Assembly (NCBI GenBank): GCA_027489065.1
Contig: JAIYAM010000012.1
Location: forward strand, 43,902 to 107,901
Length of the DNA: 64,000 nt
Direction of reading: 5' to 3'
Source of the DNA: Erythrobacteraceae bacterium
Lineage (GTDB): Bacteria > Pseudomonadota > Alphaproteobacteria > Sphingomonadales > Sphingomonadaceae
Below, piece after piece: positions 8,003 through 18,567 of this stretch. A program made the translations under genes and the position numbers. The first letter of the stretch is position 1; each line of letters opens with the position of its first letter. Under the pieces are notes generated by a model that did no database searches, was not told the DNA's origin, and saw only the letters and a program-made list of their open reading frames with translations.

Positions 8003-8481
8003 TTTGTGCGCAGCGGCGCGGGGCGCCACCCGGCCCCGCACCGCCCGCTGCCGCAATGGGCTGGTGCGGCGCGCGACACGGGGCAGGTCGGATGACCGCT
8101 GATTCCCAGGTAGCGACATGTCTCGCCAGCTTCGGCGCCTGACCTTTCGAACCGGGAATCCGTGATCGCGACGTCGGTCAGGATCTGCTGCGCGAGGCGA
8201 TAGGCGCTGATGTCAGCGTGAAGCTCGCCGAGGGAGGCTTCGATTTCCAGCACAGCACGGCGCTCCTCGCGCGCGGCCTGCTGACAGGCTTGCGCTTCGA
8301 CGGGGGGACTGGCCGCATCGGCACCCGGCATGGCCGCGAGCGGTTGCGCCATTTTGATCATCGTGTCGTGACGCGGGGCATCGGGCATCAAGCCGCTCTG
8401 CCAGCGCCCGAGCATCCATGCCCCGAGCATCAGATTGCTGATGACGCCGCCCAGCGCAGCGGGGCCTCCGAACTGATCCAT
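7963..8481 (-). CDS. Hypothetical protein with one possible membrane segment
   Basis: A 172-residue reading frame starting MDQFGGPAALGG, followed by a hydrophobic stretch (VISNLMLGAWMLGRW) that could span the membrane, then an acidic helical part (REERRAVLEIEASLGELHAD) and a Cys-containing basic tail. GGGAAG lies about 10 bases before the ATG. The tail from about residue 125 is arginine/proline-rich and overlaps the 3' end of the converging gene, so the true C-terminus may be less conserved. No family recognised; a longer frame from 8535 exists. Confidence 0.45.
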   Translation of the reverse strand: MDQFGGPAALGGVISNLMLGAWMLGRWQSGLMPDAPRHDTMIKMAQPLAAMPGADAASPPVEAQACQQAAREERRAVLEIEASLGELHADISAYRLAQQILTDVAITDSRFERSGAEAGETCRYLGISGHPTCPVSRAAPAHCGSGRCGAGWRPAPLRTNQPSPEAPRFTRV

Positions 8482-8674
8482 CTCATGCTTCCCGTCCAAC
8501 CTTCCGGAATGAGCCGACCCCGACCCACCGGACACATGCAGCCACGCGCCGCGCCGACCCCCTCCAGAATCGACATGACAAGGGCTATGGTGCCGCAGCG
8601 CAGCACCGCCGGAAATGCGGGGTGTTACCTAGTTGGCGCCCGGTGCGCCGCAGGCTGTGAACGGTTCGTCGGCG

Positions 8675-9649
8675 TCAGGCGCGGGCCATCGCGTTCATTC
8701 GTGCGATGATCTCCTCGGCCTGGAGCATGATGCGGTCGATCAGCTCCTGGCAGGTCGGGATATCGTGGATGAGGCCTGCGACCATGCCGCAGCTCCACGC
8801 GCCTGCGTCCATCGTGCCTTCCATCATGATCTTGGGGTAGACGCCCGCGACCTCGGGCAGAATGTCCTGGATGGTGATCGCGTCGCCCAGTTCCTTCTCC
8901 TTCTGGATCAGGCGCTCGACCGCGGCGTTGCTGAGCACGCGTTCGGTGTTCCTGAGCGGGCGCATCACGAGGCGGGTGTCCAGTTCCGAGGCGGCGAGGA
9001 TCGCCTGCTTCACGTTCTCGTGCACGGGCGCTTCCTTGGTGGCGATGAAGCGGGTGCCCATGTTCATGCCGGCAGCGCCCATCGCGATCGAGGCGACGAG
9101 GCTGCGCCCGTCGGCCATGCCGCCGCTCGAAACGAAGGGAATCTCCAGTTCATCGGCGGCGCGGGGGAGCAGGATGAAGTTCGGCACGTCGTCCTCGCCC
9201 GGGTGCCCGCCGCATTCGAATCCGTCGACGCTCACCGCGTCGCAGCCGATGTCCTGCGCCTTCAGGGAGTGGCGCACGCTCGTGCACTTGTGGATCACCT
9301 TGATGCCCGCGTCCTTCAGCGGCGGCAGGAGCTCGACAGGGTTGCGCCCAGCGGTCTCGACCACCTTCACCCCGCCTTCGATCACAGCTTTCAGCAGCCC
9401 CGGATAGTCCGGCGGAGTCAGCGTCGGCAGGATCGTCAGGTTCACGCCGAAGGGCTTGTCCGTCATGTCCTTGCAGCGCGCGATCTCGTTGGCGAGCTTC
9501 TCCGGTGTGCCCTGCGTCAGCCCGGTGATGATCCCGAGCCCGCCTGCGTTGGAGACGGCCGCCGCCATCTCGGCGAAACCGACATAGTGCATCCCCCCCT
9601 GAATGATCGGGTGCTGGATGCCGAACATTTCGGTGATGGCAGTCTTCAT
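8675..9649 (-). CDS. NAD(P)H-dependent flavin oxidoreductase (nitronate monooxygenase family)
   Basis: A 324-residue TIM-barrel FMN protein of the 2-nitropropane dioxygenase family. It starts with FGIQHPIIQGGMHYVG (FMN phosphate region), then AVSNAGGLGIITGL, the DGFECGGHPGEDDV loop with the active-site His of the class, and SSGGMADGRSLVASIAMGAAGMNMGTRFIATKEAP for FMN phosphate binding. Length and motif order match. It is cytoplasmic and oxidises alkyl nitronates or acts as an NADPH:quinone reductase-type enzyme; the exact substrate is undetermined. It is transcribed alone. Confidence 0.92.
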   Translation of the reverse strand: MKTAITEMFGIQHPIIQGGMHYVGFAEMAAAVSNAGGLGIITGLTQGTPEKLANEIARCKDMTDKPFGVNLTILPTLTPPDYPGLLKAVIEGGVKVVETAGRNPVELLPPLKDAGIKVIHKCTSVRHSLKAQDIGCDAVSVDGFECGGHPGEDDVPNFILLPRAADELEIPFVSSGGMADGRSLVASIAMGAAGMNMGTRFIATKEAPVHENVKQAILAASELDTRLVMRPLRNTERVLSNAAVERLIQKEKELGDAITIQDILPEVAGVYPKIMMEGTMDAGAWSCGMVAGLIHDIPTCQELIDRIMLQAEEIIARMNAMARA

Positions 9650-9784
9650 GGCGGTATGTCTCCCCTCGCGATGCGTATCGGTGCGCGAGACAAGCCGAGA
9701 TGCGCGAGGCTTTCAAGCCCGCTTTTGAGGAGTTCGCCAGCTGCCCGCGCGCGCCGTAGCGTCAGGCGCGGCGATTTGGTTGTC

Positions 9785-10438
9785 TCAGCCGCGGTTGAAG
9801 GCGAGCAGGAAGGTAACGGGCACCGCCGGCGTGATCGAGGGCAACTGCGCGAGCGCGCGCAGCTCGCCGAGTTCGTCGGTGAGGCCGAACATGTCGGTCG
9901 AGATGATCACCGGGGCGGTCGGCACCACCATCACCCGGTCTTCGGTGACGCGGGTCACCAGCACGTCAGTCTCGACCTCGGCGGTCGCGCCCTTGATCGT
10001 CACGCTCGCCTTGAGGGGCCGGGTCAGCGACTGGCCGACAGCCAGCCCGGAGAAGCGGGCCGGATCGAGCGTGGCGGTGATGGTCGCCTTGGGGTTGGCG
10101 GCGATATCGAAGAACAGCTCGCGCATCCGCTCGTCACGCACTTCCACGCCGGTATCGACCGAGGCGAGGTCGACATCGAGGCTCGCAGTTCCGTCGGGGG
10201 CTACGCTGCCCGAGAGTCGGCTGAAGCGGTTGGCCTCGGCGACTTCACCGGCCTTGATCGAGACATAGGTAAGCCGCGAGGCCGCCGCATCGAGCGTCCA
10301 CTCGCCCTGCGTCACCGATGCGGGCGCGGTCGCTGCATCGCTCGGCGTCTCTGCTGGCTGTTGCGCACAGGCGGCAAGGCCCAGCATGAGAACGGCGGCG
10401 GCGGCGTAAGCGGGGGCAAGCGGGCGAAATTTCGGCAT
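9785..10438 (-). CDS. YceI family lipoprotein
   Basis: A 217-residue protein with an N-terminal membrane segment and lipobox (LMLGLAAC, Cys about residue 20), so probably an outer-membrane or periplasmic lipoprotein. The mature part has the YceI pattern: GEWTLDAAASRLTYVSIKAG at the start, paired strands with DVDLASVDTGVEVRDERMRELFFD, and a C-terminal VPVTFLLAFNR strand. YceI domains form a lipocalin-like barrel that binds isoprenoid-type ligands. The start at 10438 was preferred because GGGAA lies at a good distance; ATG at 10450 is also possible. Downstream of guaA on the same strand but separated by ~100 bases. Confidence 0.8.
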   Translation of the reverse strand: MPKFRPLAPAYAAAAVLMLGLAACAQQPAETPSDAATAPASVTQGEWTLDAAASRLTYVSIKAGEVAEANRFSRLSGSVAPDGTASLDVDLASVDTGVEVRDERMRELFFDIAANPKATITATLDPARFSGLAVGQSLTRPLKASVTIKGATAEVETDVLVTRVTEDRVMVVPTAPVIISTDMFGLTDELGELRALAQLPSITPAVPVTFLLAFNRG

Positions 10439-10536
10439 CACTGTTCCCATGACCTCATGCAAAGCGGGAGCGAGCGATATGCGATTTGCAGGCCGGGTGG
10501 AAGGGGGCGGCGCGGCGCCTCACTCCCACTCGTCAT

Positions 10537-12138
10537 TCACTCCCACTCGATCGTGCCGGGCGGCTTTGACGTGTAGTCGTAGACCACGCGGTTGATGCCC
10601 TTCACCTCGTTGACGATGCGGGTCGCGACGCTGGTGAGGAAGCCTGCGTCGAACGGGTAGACGTCCGCCGTCATCCCGTCGGTCGAGGTCACCGCGCGCA
10701 GGGCGCAAACCGAATCATAGGTGCGATAATCGCCCATCACGCCGACGGTCTTGACCGGCAGCAGCACCGCGAAGGCCTGCCAGATCGCATCGTAGAGCCC
10801 GGCCTTGCGGATCTCCTCGAGGTAGATCGCGTCGGCCTTCCTGAGGATGTCGCAGCGCTCCTTGGTAACCTCCCCCGGGATGCGGATCGCGAGGCCAGGA
10901 CCGGGGAAGGGGTGGCGGCCGACGAAAGCGTCGGGCAGGCCCAGCTCGCGGCCCAGTTCACGCACCTCGTCCTTGAACAGCTCGCGCAGCGGCTCGACCA
11001 GCGCCATGTTCATGCGTTCGGGCAGCCCGCCGACATTGTGGTGGCTCTTGATGGTCACCGAAGGACCGCCGGTAAAGGAGACGCTCTCGATCACATCGGG
11101 ATAGAGCGTCCCCTGGGCAAGGAAATCCGCCCCGCCGATCTTGCGCGCTTCCTCGTCGAACACGTCGATGAAGGTCTTGCCGATGAACTTGCGCTTGGCT
11201 TCGGGGTCGGTGAGTCCGGCGAGCCCGCCAAGGAACAGCTCTTCGACATCCACATGGACGAGCGGGATGTTGTAGTGATCGCGGAACAAGGTGACAACCT
11301 GCTCCGCCTCGCCAAGCCGCATCAACCCGTGATCGACGAAGACGCAGGTCAGCTGGTCGCCGATCGCTTCGTGGATCAGCACCGCCGCAACCGCCGAATC
11401 GACACCGCCCGAAAGCCCGCAGATCACCCGCTTGTCACCCACCTGCGCGCGGATCTCGGCGATCTTGGTCTGGCGGAACTCGGCCATGGTCCAGTCGCCG
11501 GCGAGGCCGCAGACATGGCGCACGAAATTGGCGATCAGCTTGCCGCCATCGGGGGTGTGGACCACCTCGGGGTGGAACTGGGTGCCGTAGAACTTGCGAG
11601 CCTCGTCGGCGATAACCGCGAAGGGCGCGCCATCGCTCACCGCGACGATCTCGAAGCCGGGGGCGAACTGCGTGACCTTGTCGCCGTGGCTCATCCACAC
11701 CTGATGTCGCTCGCCCACTTCCCAGAGGCCGTCGAACAGCGCGCATTCGGCGGTGACCGTGAGGAAAGCGCGGCCGAACTCGCCGCCCTCGCCCGTTTCG
11801 TGGCCGGGCCTCACTTCGCCGCCGAGCTGGTGGCTCATGACCTGCTGGCCGTAACAGATGCCGAGGATCGGCACGCCGGCATCGAAGAGCAGCTGCGGGG
11901 CCCGGGGGGACCCTTCATCAGGGACGCTGGCAGGCGAGCCGGAGAGAATGATGCCTTTGGGCTTCAGCCGCGCGAACGCAGCTTCGGCCTGCGTGAAGGG
12001 CGCGATTTCCGAGTAGACCCCGGCCTCGCGCACACGGCGGGCGATCAGCTGCGTCACCTGAGAGCCGAAGTCGACGATCAGGATGCAGTCGGAAACGGCG
12101 GATTCGGCCGCGAGGGGCTCTGAGGAGTGCGCGCTCAT
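10537..12138 (-). CDS. guaA: Glutamine-hydrolysing GMP synthase
   Basis: Converts XMP to GMP. The class I glutamine amidotransferase domain comes first, with [10 protein letters not shown] at the start, nucleophile Cys95 in ILGICYGQQ, and His189/Glu191 in FHPEV. Next is the ATP-pyrophosphatase domain with its P-loop (CGLSGGVDS, residues ~240-248), and then the dimerisation domain with [18 protein letters not shown] and a C-terminal [14 protein letters not shown] ending. Its 533 residues are family-typical. guaB is not nearby, so it appears monocistronic. Two short ATG-initiated shadows in other frames were ignored. Confidence 0.98.
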   Translation of the reverse strand: MSAHSSEPLAAESAVSDCILIVDFGSQVTQLIARRVREAGVYSEIAPFTQAEAAFARLKPKGIILSGSPASVPDEGSPRAPQLLFDAGVPILGICYGQQVMSHQLGGEVRPGHETGEGGEFGRAFLTVTAECALFDGLWEVGERHQVWMSHGDKVTQFAPGFEIVAVSDGAPFAVIADEARKFYGTQFHPEVVHTPDGGKLIANFVRHVCGLAGDWTMAEFRQTKIAEIRAQVGDKRVICGLSGGVDSAVAAVLIHEAIGDQLTCVFVDHGLMRLGEAEQVVTLFRDHYNIPLVHVDVEELFLGGLAGLTDPEAKRKFIGKTFIDVFDEEARKIGGADFLAQGTLYPDVIESVSFTGGPSVTIKSHHNVGGLPERMNMALVEPLRELFKDEVRELGRELGLPDAFVGRHPFPGPGLAIRIPGEVTKERCDILRKADAIYLEEIRKAGLYDAIWQAFAVLLPVKTVGVMGDYRTYDSVCALRAVTSTDGMTADVYPFDAGFLTSVATRIVNEVKGINRVVYDYTSKPPGTIEWE

Positions 12139-12301
12139 GGGCGCGGATTAAGGAGCGCACCATCCGCTGTCCAGCATCGCTATGCCGCAATCCGCGATTT
12201 TGCAGTGCAGCACACAAATGATGCATGGAATCCAAGCGGTTCCCGGAAAACTGCTCGAAAACCGTTGCAATCTTTGGAACCATCTTTCTCCAATTCGCAT
12301 T

Positions 12302-12320
12302 TGCACAATACTCTTGTGCA
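12302..12320. promoter_or_regulatory. Inverted repeat TGCACAA-N5-TTGTGCA, possible operator
   Basis: A perfect 7-bp inverted repeat with a 5-base spacer, about 87 bases before the UrcA start and in the gap divergent to guaA. The size and symmetry suit a dimeric regulator. Similar TGCA-rich words (GTGCAGCACA near 12206) occur nearby. No regulator can be named. Confidence 0.35.
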
Positions 12321-12406
12321 CTGCACCAGAGTTTCAATCAGCAACCGAATGCCGGGCAACGGCATCGATCCCCGCCACCCTCTCGAACTACCGGAGCCAA
12401 GATACC

Positions 12407-12721
12407 ATGCGTTTCACTCTCCCCCTGATCGCCCTCGCCGCCTTTGCCGTGCCCGCCGCTGCGGCCGCTGAGACCGTCACTGTCCGCGTCGGCTATGGCG
12501 ATGTCGACGTGACCACCACCGAAGGCCGGGCCGCGCTCGAGGCACGCATCGACGCCCGCCTCAAGAAGGCTTGCGCGCTCGAAGGTGCCGCCCGCTACAC
12601 CCACGGCCGCACGGCCATCGACAGCCGGTGCCTGACCGAAGCGCGCGCTTCCGCCAAGGCCGAGATCGAGCGCGTCGCCATGAACGAGGCGCGCGGCGCC
12701 CGCACCGTCGCCGCCAACTGA
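12407..12721 (+). CDS. UrcA family protein
   Basis: A 104-residue exported protein with signal peptide MRFTLPLIALAAFAVPAAAAA. The mature part begins ETVTVRVGYGDVDVTTTEGR, with the V-x-Y-x-D-L-D-L-x-x-x-x-G pattern of the UrcA family, and carries a Cys pair (KKACALEG and DSRCLTEA) that would form the conserved disulfide. UrcA proteins are common, often duplicated periplasmic proteins in sphingomonads and caulobacters whose function is unknown. A strong hairpin follows the stop, so it is a single-gene unit. Confidence 0.88.
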   Translation: MRFTLPLIALAAFAVPAAAAAETVTVRVGYGDVDVTTTEGRAALEARIDARLKKACALEGAARYTHGRTAIDSRCLTEARASAKAEIERVAMNEARGARTVAAN

Positions 12722-12744
12722 GCAGCGCCAAGCTGTTGAAAATG

Positions 12745-12774
12745 AACAGCCGCCGGAGCAATCCGGCGGCTGTT
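12745..12774 (+). terminator. Rho-independent-type terminator after the UrcA gene
   Basis: Perfect 12-bp stem (AACAGCCGCCGG / CCGGCGGCTGTT) with a 6-base loop (AGCAAT), 23 bases after the UrcA stop and followed by TTC. The stem starts with AA and ends with TT, so it could work in both directions. Confidence 0.8.
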
Positions 12775-12883
12775 TCGTGCCATCAGAAGGTCAGATGAGT
12801 TGCAGATGTTGCAATTAGCCTTGGCGTAATCGCATTTGAACTGCGTGCCACCGAACACCATTTCGCCGCTCGAGCGATACGGC

Positions 12884-12908
12884 GCCGGGCCCCTCTCTCC
12901 ATCCCGGC
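12884..12908 (+). ncRNA. Candidate sRNA hairpin 1 (C/U-rich loop)
   Basis: Six-bp stem GCCGGG / CCCGGC holding a 13-base loop CCCCTCTCTCCAT. The loop could pair with purine-rich Shine-Dalgarno sequences. It is the first of four such hairpins in ~390 bases. Boundaries of any transcript are unknown. Confidence 0.35.
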
Positions 12909-12983
12909 CACCTCCGTCAGGAGCCTTCGCCCGGCGATGTGACCGAAAACGGCACATGGCCTGCCTGCCGACGCAGCAGGAAT

Positions 12984-13006
12984 GCCGAGCCTCCCCCCCG
13001 CTCGGC
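12984..13006 (+). ncRNA. Candidate sRNA hairpin 2 (C-rich loop)
   Basis: Perfect 7-bp stem GCCGAGC / GCTCGGC with a 9-base loop CTCCCCCCC. This small, stable hairpin presents a single-stranded C-tract, repeating the design of hairpins 1, 3 and 4. Confidence 0.4.
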
Positions 13007-13050
13007 CGTCTGCTCCGTCACGATCCGGCCAAGGCCGGATGTGCAGCAAA

Positions 13051-13096
13051 GAGACGCGGCCACCACTCTCCCCCCCTGAACCGGTGGCCGCGTCTC
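13051..13096 (+). ncRNA. Candidate sRNA hairpin 3 (C/U-rich loop)
   Basis: Perfect 14-bp stem GAGACGCGGCCACC / GGTGGCCGCGTCTC with an 18-base loop ACTCTCCCCCCCTGAACC. It is the strongest of the hairpins in this stretch. No U-tract follows, so it is probably not a simple terminator. Confidence 0.45.
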
Positions 13097-13185
13097 GAGC
13101 CGCACCGCTCCCGACACCGCATCAGGCGCCCAGATCATCGCAGTTTTCGATTGCTGTGATGCGTTATTTTAAATCTAGGTGAGGA

Positions 13186-13213
13186 TTGAAAATTACGCGG
13201 ATCTTTGTATATG
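13186..13213 (+). promoter_or_regulatory. Sigma-70-type promoter for the micro-ORF transcript
   Basis: TTGAAA at 13186-13191 and TATATG at 13208-13213, 16 bases apart, in a locally AT-rich patch that contrasts with the GC-rich surroundings. The predicted start would be near 13220, just at the base of hairpin 4. Confidence 0.55.
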
Positions 13214-13221
13214 GTGCTTCT

Positions 13222-13268
13222 GCCCGGGTGATTCTCTCTCCCCCCTCTCCCCAAGGGATCGCCCGGGC
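13222..13268 (+). promoter_or_regulatory. Structured 5' leader of the micro-ORF (hairpin 4, C/U-rich loop)
   Basis: Stem GCCCGGGTGAT / ATCGCCCGGGC (11 bp with one G-U pair) enclosing about 25 bases that are almost entirely C and U (CTCTCTCCCCCCTCTCCCC) before AAGG. It lies between the promoter at 13186 and the micro-ORF at 13302, so it would be the 5' end of that mRNA or a processed sRNA. The loop could base-pair with ribosome-binding sites in cis or trans. Confidence 0.5.
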
Positions 13269-13301
13269 TCCCAACCACAACAAAACAGGGAAACCAAAAC
13301 G

Positions 13302-13385
13302 ATGCTTATGATCAGCGAAAAGGCTTTCGCCCTGCTGCTCGCCGTTGCCTTCAGCGGCGCCGCGTTCCAGACGTTCATCGTCTGA
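13302..13385 (+). CDS. 27-residue hydrophobic micro-protein
   Basis: A 27-codon frame starting MLMISEKAF and continuing with a hydrophobic run (ALLLAVAFSGAAF) that is long enough to enter a membrane, ending QTFIV. An AGGG-type ribosome site (ACAGGGAAACC) lies about 10 bases upstream. It has its own promoter and structured leader, and a strong terminator starts 25 bases after the stop, which is the layout of a deliberate gene unit. No family recognised; it could also be a leader ORF of a regulatory RNA. Confidence 0.5.
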   Translation: MLMISEKAFALLLAVAFSGAAFQTFIV

Positions 13386-13410
13386 CGTCAAGCACTTAGC
13401 GAAGCTACAG

Positions 13411-13442
13411 CGGCCCGGCTCTCCATCAGGAGGGCCGGGCCG
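13411..13442 (+). terminator. Terminator of the micro-ORF unit
   Basis: 14-bp stem starting CGGCCCGGC and closing GCCGGGCCG, with a 4-base loop (ATCA) and one G-U pair, lying between the micro-ORF and the converging ligase gene. Only a short T-run (ATTT) follows, and the hairpin may serve both directions. Confidence 0.65.
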
Positions 13443-13462
13443 AGCCATTTCCGGCGCCTGCG

Positions 13463-15028
13463 CTACTCCACCGCGCCCCGCTGTGCGGCTTCCTCGCGCA
13501 GGTCGCTCTTGAGGAGCTTGCCGATGTGGCTGCGCGGCATCTCTTCGATGGCGTGGAGCGCTGCGAGCCGCTGGGTCTTGCCGAGGCGGGCATTGACCGC
13601 CGCCATGATCGCGTCAGGCGCGGCGGCTCCTTCCTTGAGCACGACGAACCCGACAGGGCTCTCGCCCCACTTACGCGAGGGCACGCCGACCACCGCGGCC
13701 TCGGCCACGCCCGGCTCCTTCGCCAGTTCAGCCTCGAGGTCGGAGGGGTAGATGTTGAACCCGCCCGAGATGATCATGTCCTTGGCGCGGCCGACCAGCT
13801 CGACGAAGCCTTCCGCGTCGACCCGGCCGATGTCGCCCATGCGCATCCACACCTCGCCGGTCAAAGGATCGGTCCACTGCGCCTCGGCGGTCTTGTCGGG
13901 GCGGTTCTTGTAGCCGCTCATCATGGTGAGGCTGCGCCCGATGAGATTGCCGGGGGTGCCGGGGGGCACCTCGCGGTCGTCATCATCCACCACCTTCAAT
14001 TCGCTGCCCGGCGCGGGGCGTCCCACCGTGTGCAGCTTGTCGGGGAATTCATGGCACGCGAGCAGGCACACCACGCCGCCCTCGGTCATCGAGTAGATCT
14101 CGATCAGCCCGCCGGGCATCCGCCGCAGCACTTCGCGCTTCAACTCGGCGGGGAAGGGTGCGGAGGTGCAGTATTTGAGCTTCAGCGAGGCCAGATCGTA
14201 GGCATCGAACTCCGCGAAATCCATCAGACGCTGGTATTGCACCGGCACCAGCATGGTGATGGTGGTGCGGTCGCTCTGCGCGTGTTCGAGCCACTTCGCG
14301 CAGTCGAACTTGCCCATCACCCGCACGCATCCACCTGCCAGCAGCACCGGCAGGAAGGCGACCATTGTCGTGTTCGAATAGAGCGGCGTCGAGGCAAGCG
14401 AGCGGACCTCGATTCCGGCGCCGAGATAGCTCAGCGCGGTCGGGGCGAACTGCCGCCAGCGCATCTGGTGCGAATGGACTATCCCCTTGGGAATCCCCGT
14501 GGTTCCGGACGAATAGATGATGTTGAAGGCGTCCTTCGGCTCGGGCACGAAGACCGGGGCGCGCGCACCGGGAGCGGCCATCCACTGGTCGATGTTCTCC
14601 AGCGGCACGCGGATCAGGTCGGCCATGAAGTCCTGCCCCAGCTCGGCGGATTTCGCGGCATCGATGAACAGGTGGATCGCGCCGGAATCCTTAGCCATTC
14701 CAGCCAGTTGCTCAGGGCTCGCGCTGGTCGTCAGCGGCGCCGCGACCCCGCCTGCGCGCACTGCGGCGAGGAACACCAGCGCATATTCGACGCTCGAGGT
14801 GCCGAGGATCGCGACCGATTGCCCGCGCTGGAGCCCCGTCTCGACCAGCCGCGCCGCCAGCCGCTCGACGAGGCCTACCAGCTCCGCCCAATAAACCTCG
14901 CGTTTTTCGTCTCTTAGCGCGAGCTCGTCGCCGCGAAGGCGCGACCACTCCATCAGGACTTCAGGAAAGGAACCGAAGGGTTCGGCGAGGCGGCTCGTCA
15001 TCATGTCATGGTTCATGGCGACATGCAT
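13463..15028 (-). CDS. AMP-dependent acyl-CoA synthetase/ligase
   Basis: A 521-residue class I adenylate-forming enzyme that activates a carboxylic acid as acyl-AMP and transfers it to CoA. The P-loop is IIYSSGTTGIPKGIVH (about residue 170), followed by A5-type YSMTEGG, A7/A8 MRMGDIGRVDAEGFVELVGRAKDMIISGGFNIYPSDLE and the C-terminal catalytic Lys in the SHIGKLLKSDLR segment. The substrate (fatty or aromatic acid) is not evident. ATGs at 15028, 15016 and 15004 are all in frame with no strong ribosome site, so the first ~8 residues are uncertain. Confidence 0.93.
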   Translation of the reverse strand: MHVAMNHDMMTSRLAEPFGSFPEVLMEWSRLRGDELALRDEKREVYWAELVGLVERLAARLVETGLQRGQSVAILGTSSVEYALVFLAAVRAGGVAAPLTTSASPEQLAGMAKDSGAIHLFIDAAKSAELGQDFMADLIRVPLENIDQWMAAPGARAPVFVPEPKDAFNIIYSSGTTGIPKGIVHSHQMRWRQFAPTALSYLGAGIEVRSLASTPLYSNTTMVAFLPVLLAGGCVRVMGKFDCAKWLEHAQSDRTTITMLVPVQYQRLMDFAEFDAYDLASLKLKYCTSAPFPAELKREVLRRMPGGLIEIYSMTEGGVVCLLACHEFPDKLHTVGRPAPGSELKVVDDDDREVPPGTPGNLIGRSLTMMSGYKNRPDKTAEAQWTDPLTGEVWMRMGDIGRVDAEGFVELVGRAKDMIISGGFNIYPSDLEAELAKEPGVAEAAVVGVPSRKWGESPVGFVVLKEGAAAPDAIMAAVNARLGKTQRLAALHAIEEMPRSHIGKLLKSDLREEAAQRGAVE

Positions 15029-15107
15029 AATCGGCCAGAACCCCCGCGCAAAGCCGTTGCGAAGCGCCTCTCACAAGTGCCAAGGTGGGGGCAAGGAGAG
15101 GCTAGGG

Positions 15108-15896
15108 ATGATCAAGCAGGGGCCAAAGCGGGGTTTGGCGGTAATGGCGTCGGGAGCGATGGGGGCGGCAATGGCGGCTGCACCACTCTCGGCCGACGAA
15201 AAGCGGCTCGCCCCGCCCGATCTCGAGCCGCCGCTGGTGGTCGCGGCGCTCGCGCATCCCGACGACGAAATGCCGATGTCGGCCGCTCTCGCCGCACTTG
15301 CCCGGCAGGGATATCACGTGCGGATCGTCCACGCGACACCGGGGGATGCCGGGCCGGGCTTCTCGGGGCTTCCCAAGGGCGAGGCGCTCGGCGCCGCACG
15401 CCGGGCCGAGGCCGAGTGCGCCGGCAAGGCGCTGGGAGTGGCCGAAGTGATCAATCTCGGCTTTCGCGACGGCGAGCTTGCCAGTCACGTGCGCGACGGT
15501 TCGCTGGCCCGGGCGCTGTTCGACCATGTCGCCAATGCCGACCTCGTGCTCACCTGGGGGCCGGACGGGGGCTACGGCCACGCCGACCACCGGCTCGTGA
15601 GCGCGATCGCCACCCAGATTGCGCAGGCCGAGCCCGCGGACGACCGTCCGAAGGTGCTCTATGTCGGGCTCCCCAACGGCACCACCGCGGGGCTCCCGCC
15701 GCTCGCCGACTGGGCGACCACCGATCCCGCGCTGCTCACCGCCGGCATGGCCTACGCCAAGGAAGACGTCGCCGCCGCCGCACGAGCCGCGCAGTGCCAC
15801 GTCACCCAGTTCGATGCCGCTACGCGGGCCGGCATGGCGGCCGCCTTCGATGCCACGATCTGGGGCGGCAAGGTGCATTTCCGCCCCGCCTTCTGA
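15108..15896 (+). CDS. PIG-L family N-acetylglucosaminyl deacetylase-like protein
   Basis: A 262-residue zinc amidohydrolase of the PIG-L/LmbE fold. The metal motif AHPDDE occurs about residue 49, and the second ligand region is GGYGHADHR about residue 150. An N-terminal stretch (GLAVMASGAMGAAMAAAPLSA) looks like a signal peptide, so it is probably periplasmic. AGGAGAG precedes the ATG by 8 bases, which fixes the start. Family members deacetylate GlcNAc-type sugars or mycothiol-like conjugates; this substrate is unknown. It stands between the divergent ligase gene and gyrB. Confidence 0.88.
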   Translation: MIKQGPKRGLAVMASGAMGAAMAAAPLSADEKRLAPPDLEPPLVVAALAHPDDEMPMSAALAALARQGYHVRIVHATPGDAGPGFSGLPKGEALGAARRAEAECAGKALGVAEVINLGFRDGELASHVRDGSLARALFDHVANADLVLTWGPDGGYGHADHRLVSAIATQIAQAEPADDRPKVLYVGLPNGTTAGLPPLADWATTDPALLTAGMAYAKEDVAAAARAAQCHVTQFDAATRAGMAAAFDATIWGGKVHFRPAF

Positions 15897-15986
15897 TCTG
15901 CTCGTCGAACGCGCGTCCGCACTCGTGGAAAAGCGCCGCAGAGGAGCCTCCCGCAGTTGGGATTCGCCGCGCGAACGCCTATATGA

Positions 15987-18557
<2,571 letters not shown>

Positions 18558-18567
18558 GCCCGGAACC

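Larger units (their letters stand above)
12780..13180. other. Gene-poor stretch with three C/U-loop hairpins
   Basis: No convincing protein gene. It contains three hairpins whose loops on the + strand are pyrimidine-rich (12884-12908, 12984-13006, 13051-13096), plus a tight hairpin ATCCGGC-CAAG-GCCGGAT at 13023-13039. The frames open here are arginine/proline-rich, lack sensible starts and look spurious. The likeliest content is one or more small RNAs. Confidence 0.5.

Noticed and set aside
12780..13180. Proteins in the gap after the UrcA gene (several arginine/proline-rich frames)
   Set aside because: No ribosome site, unnatural composition and no matching domain; the hairpin content explains the sequence better.
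12884..13268. The same hairpins read on the minus strand (G/A-rich loops)
   Set aside because: G-rich loops would mimic Shine-Dalgarno sites, but the promoter, ORF and terminator all point to the + strand.
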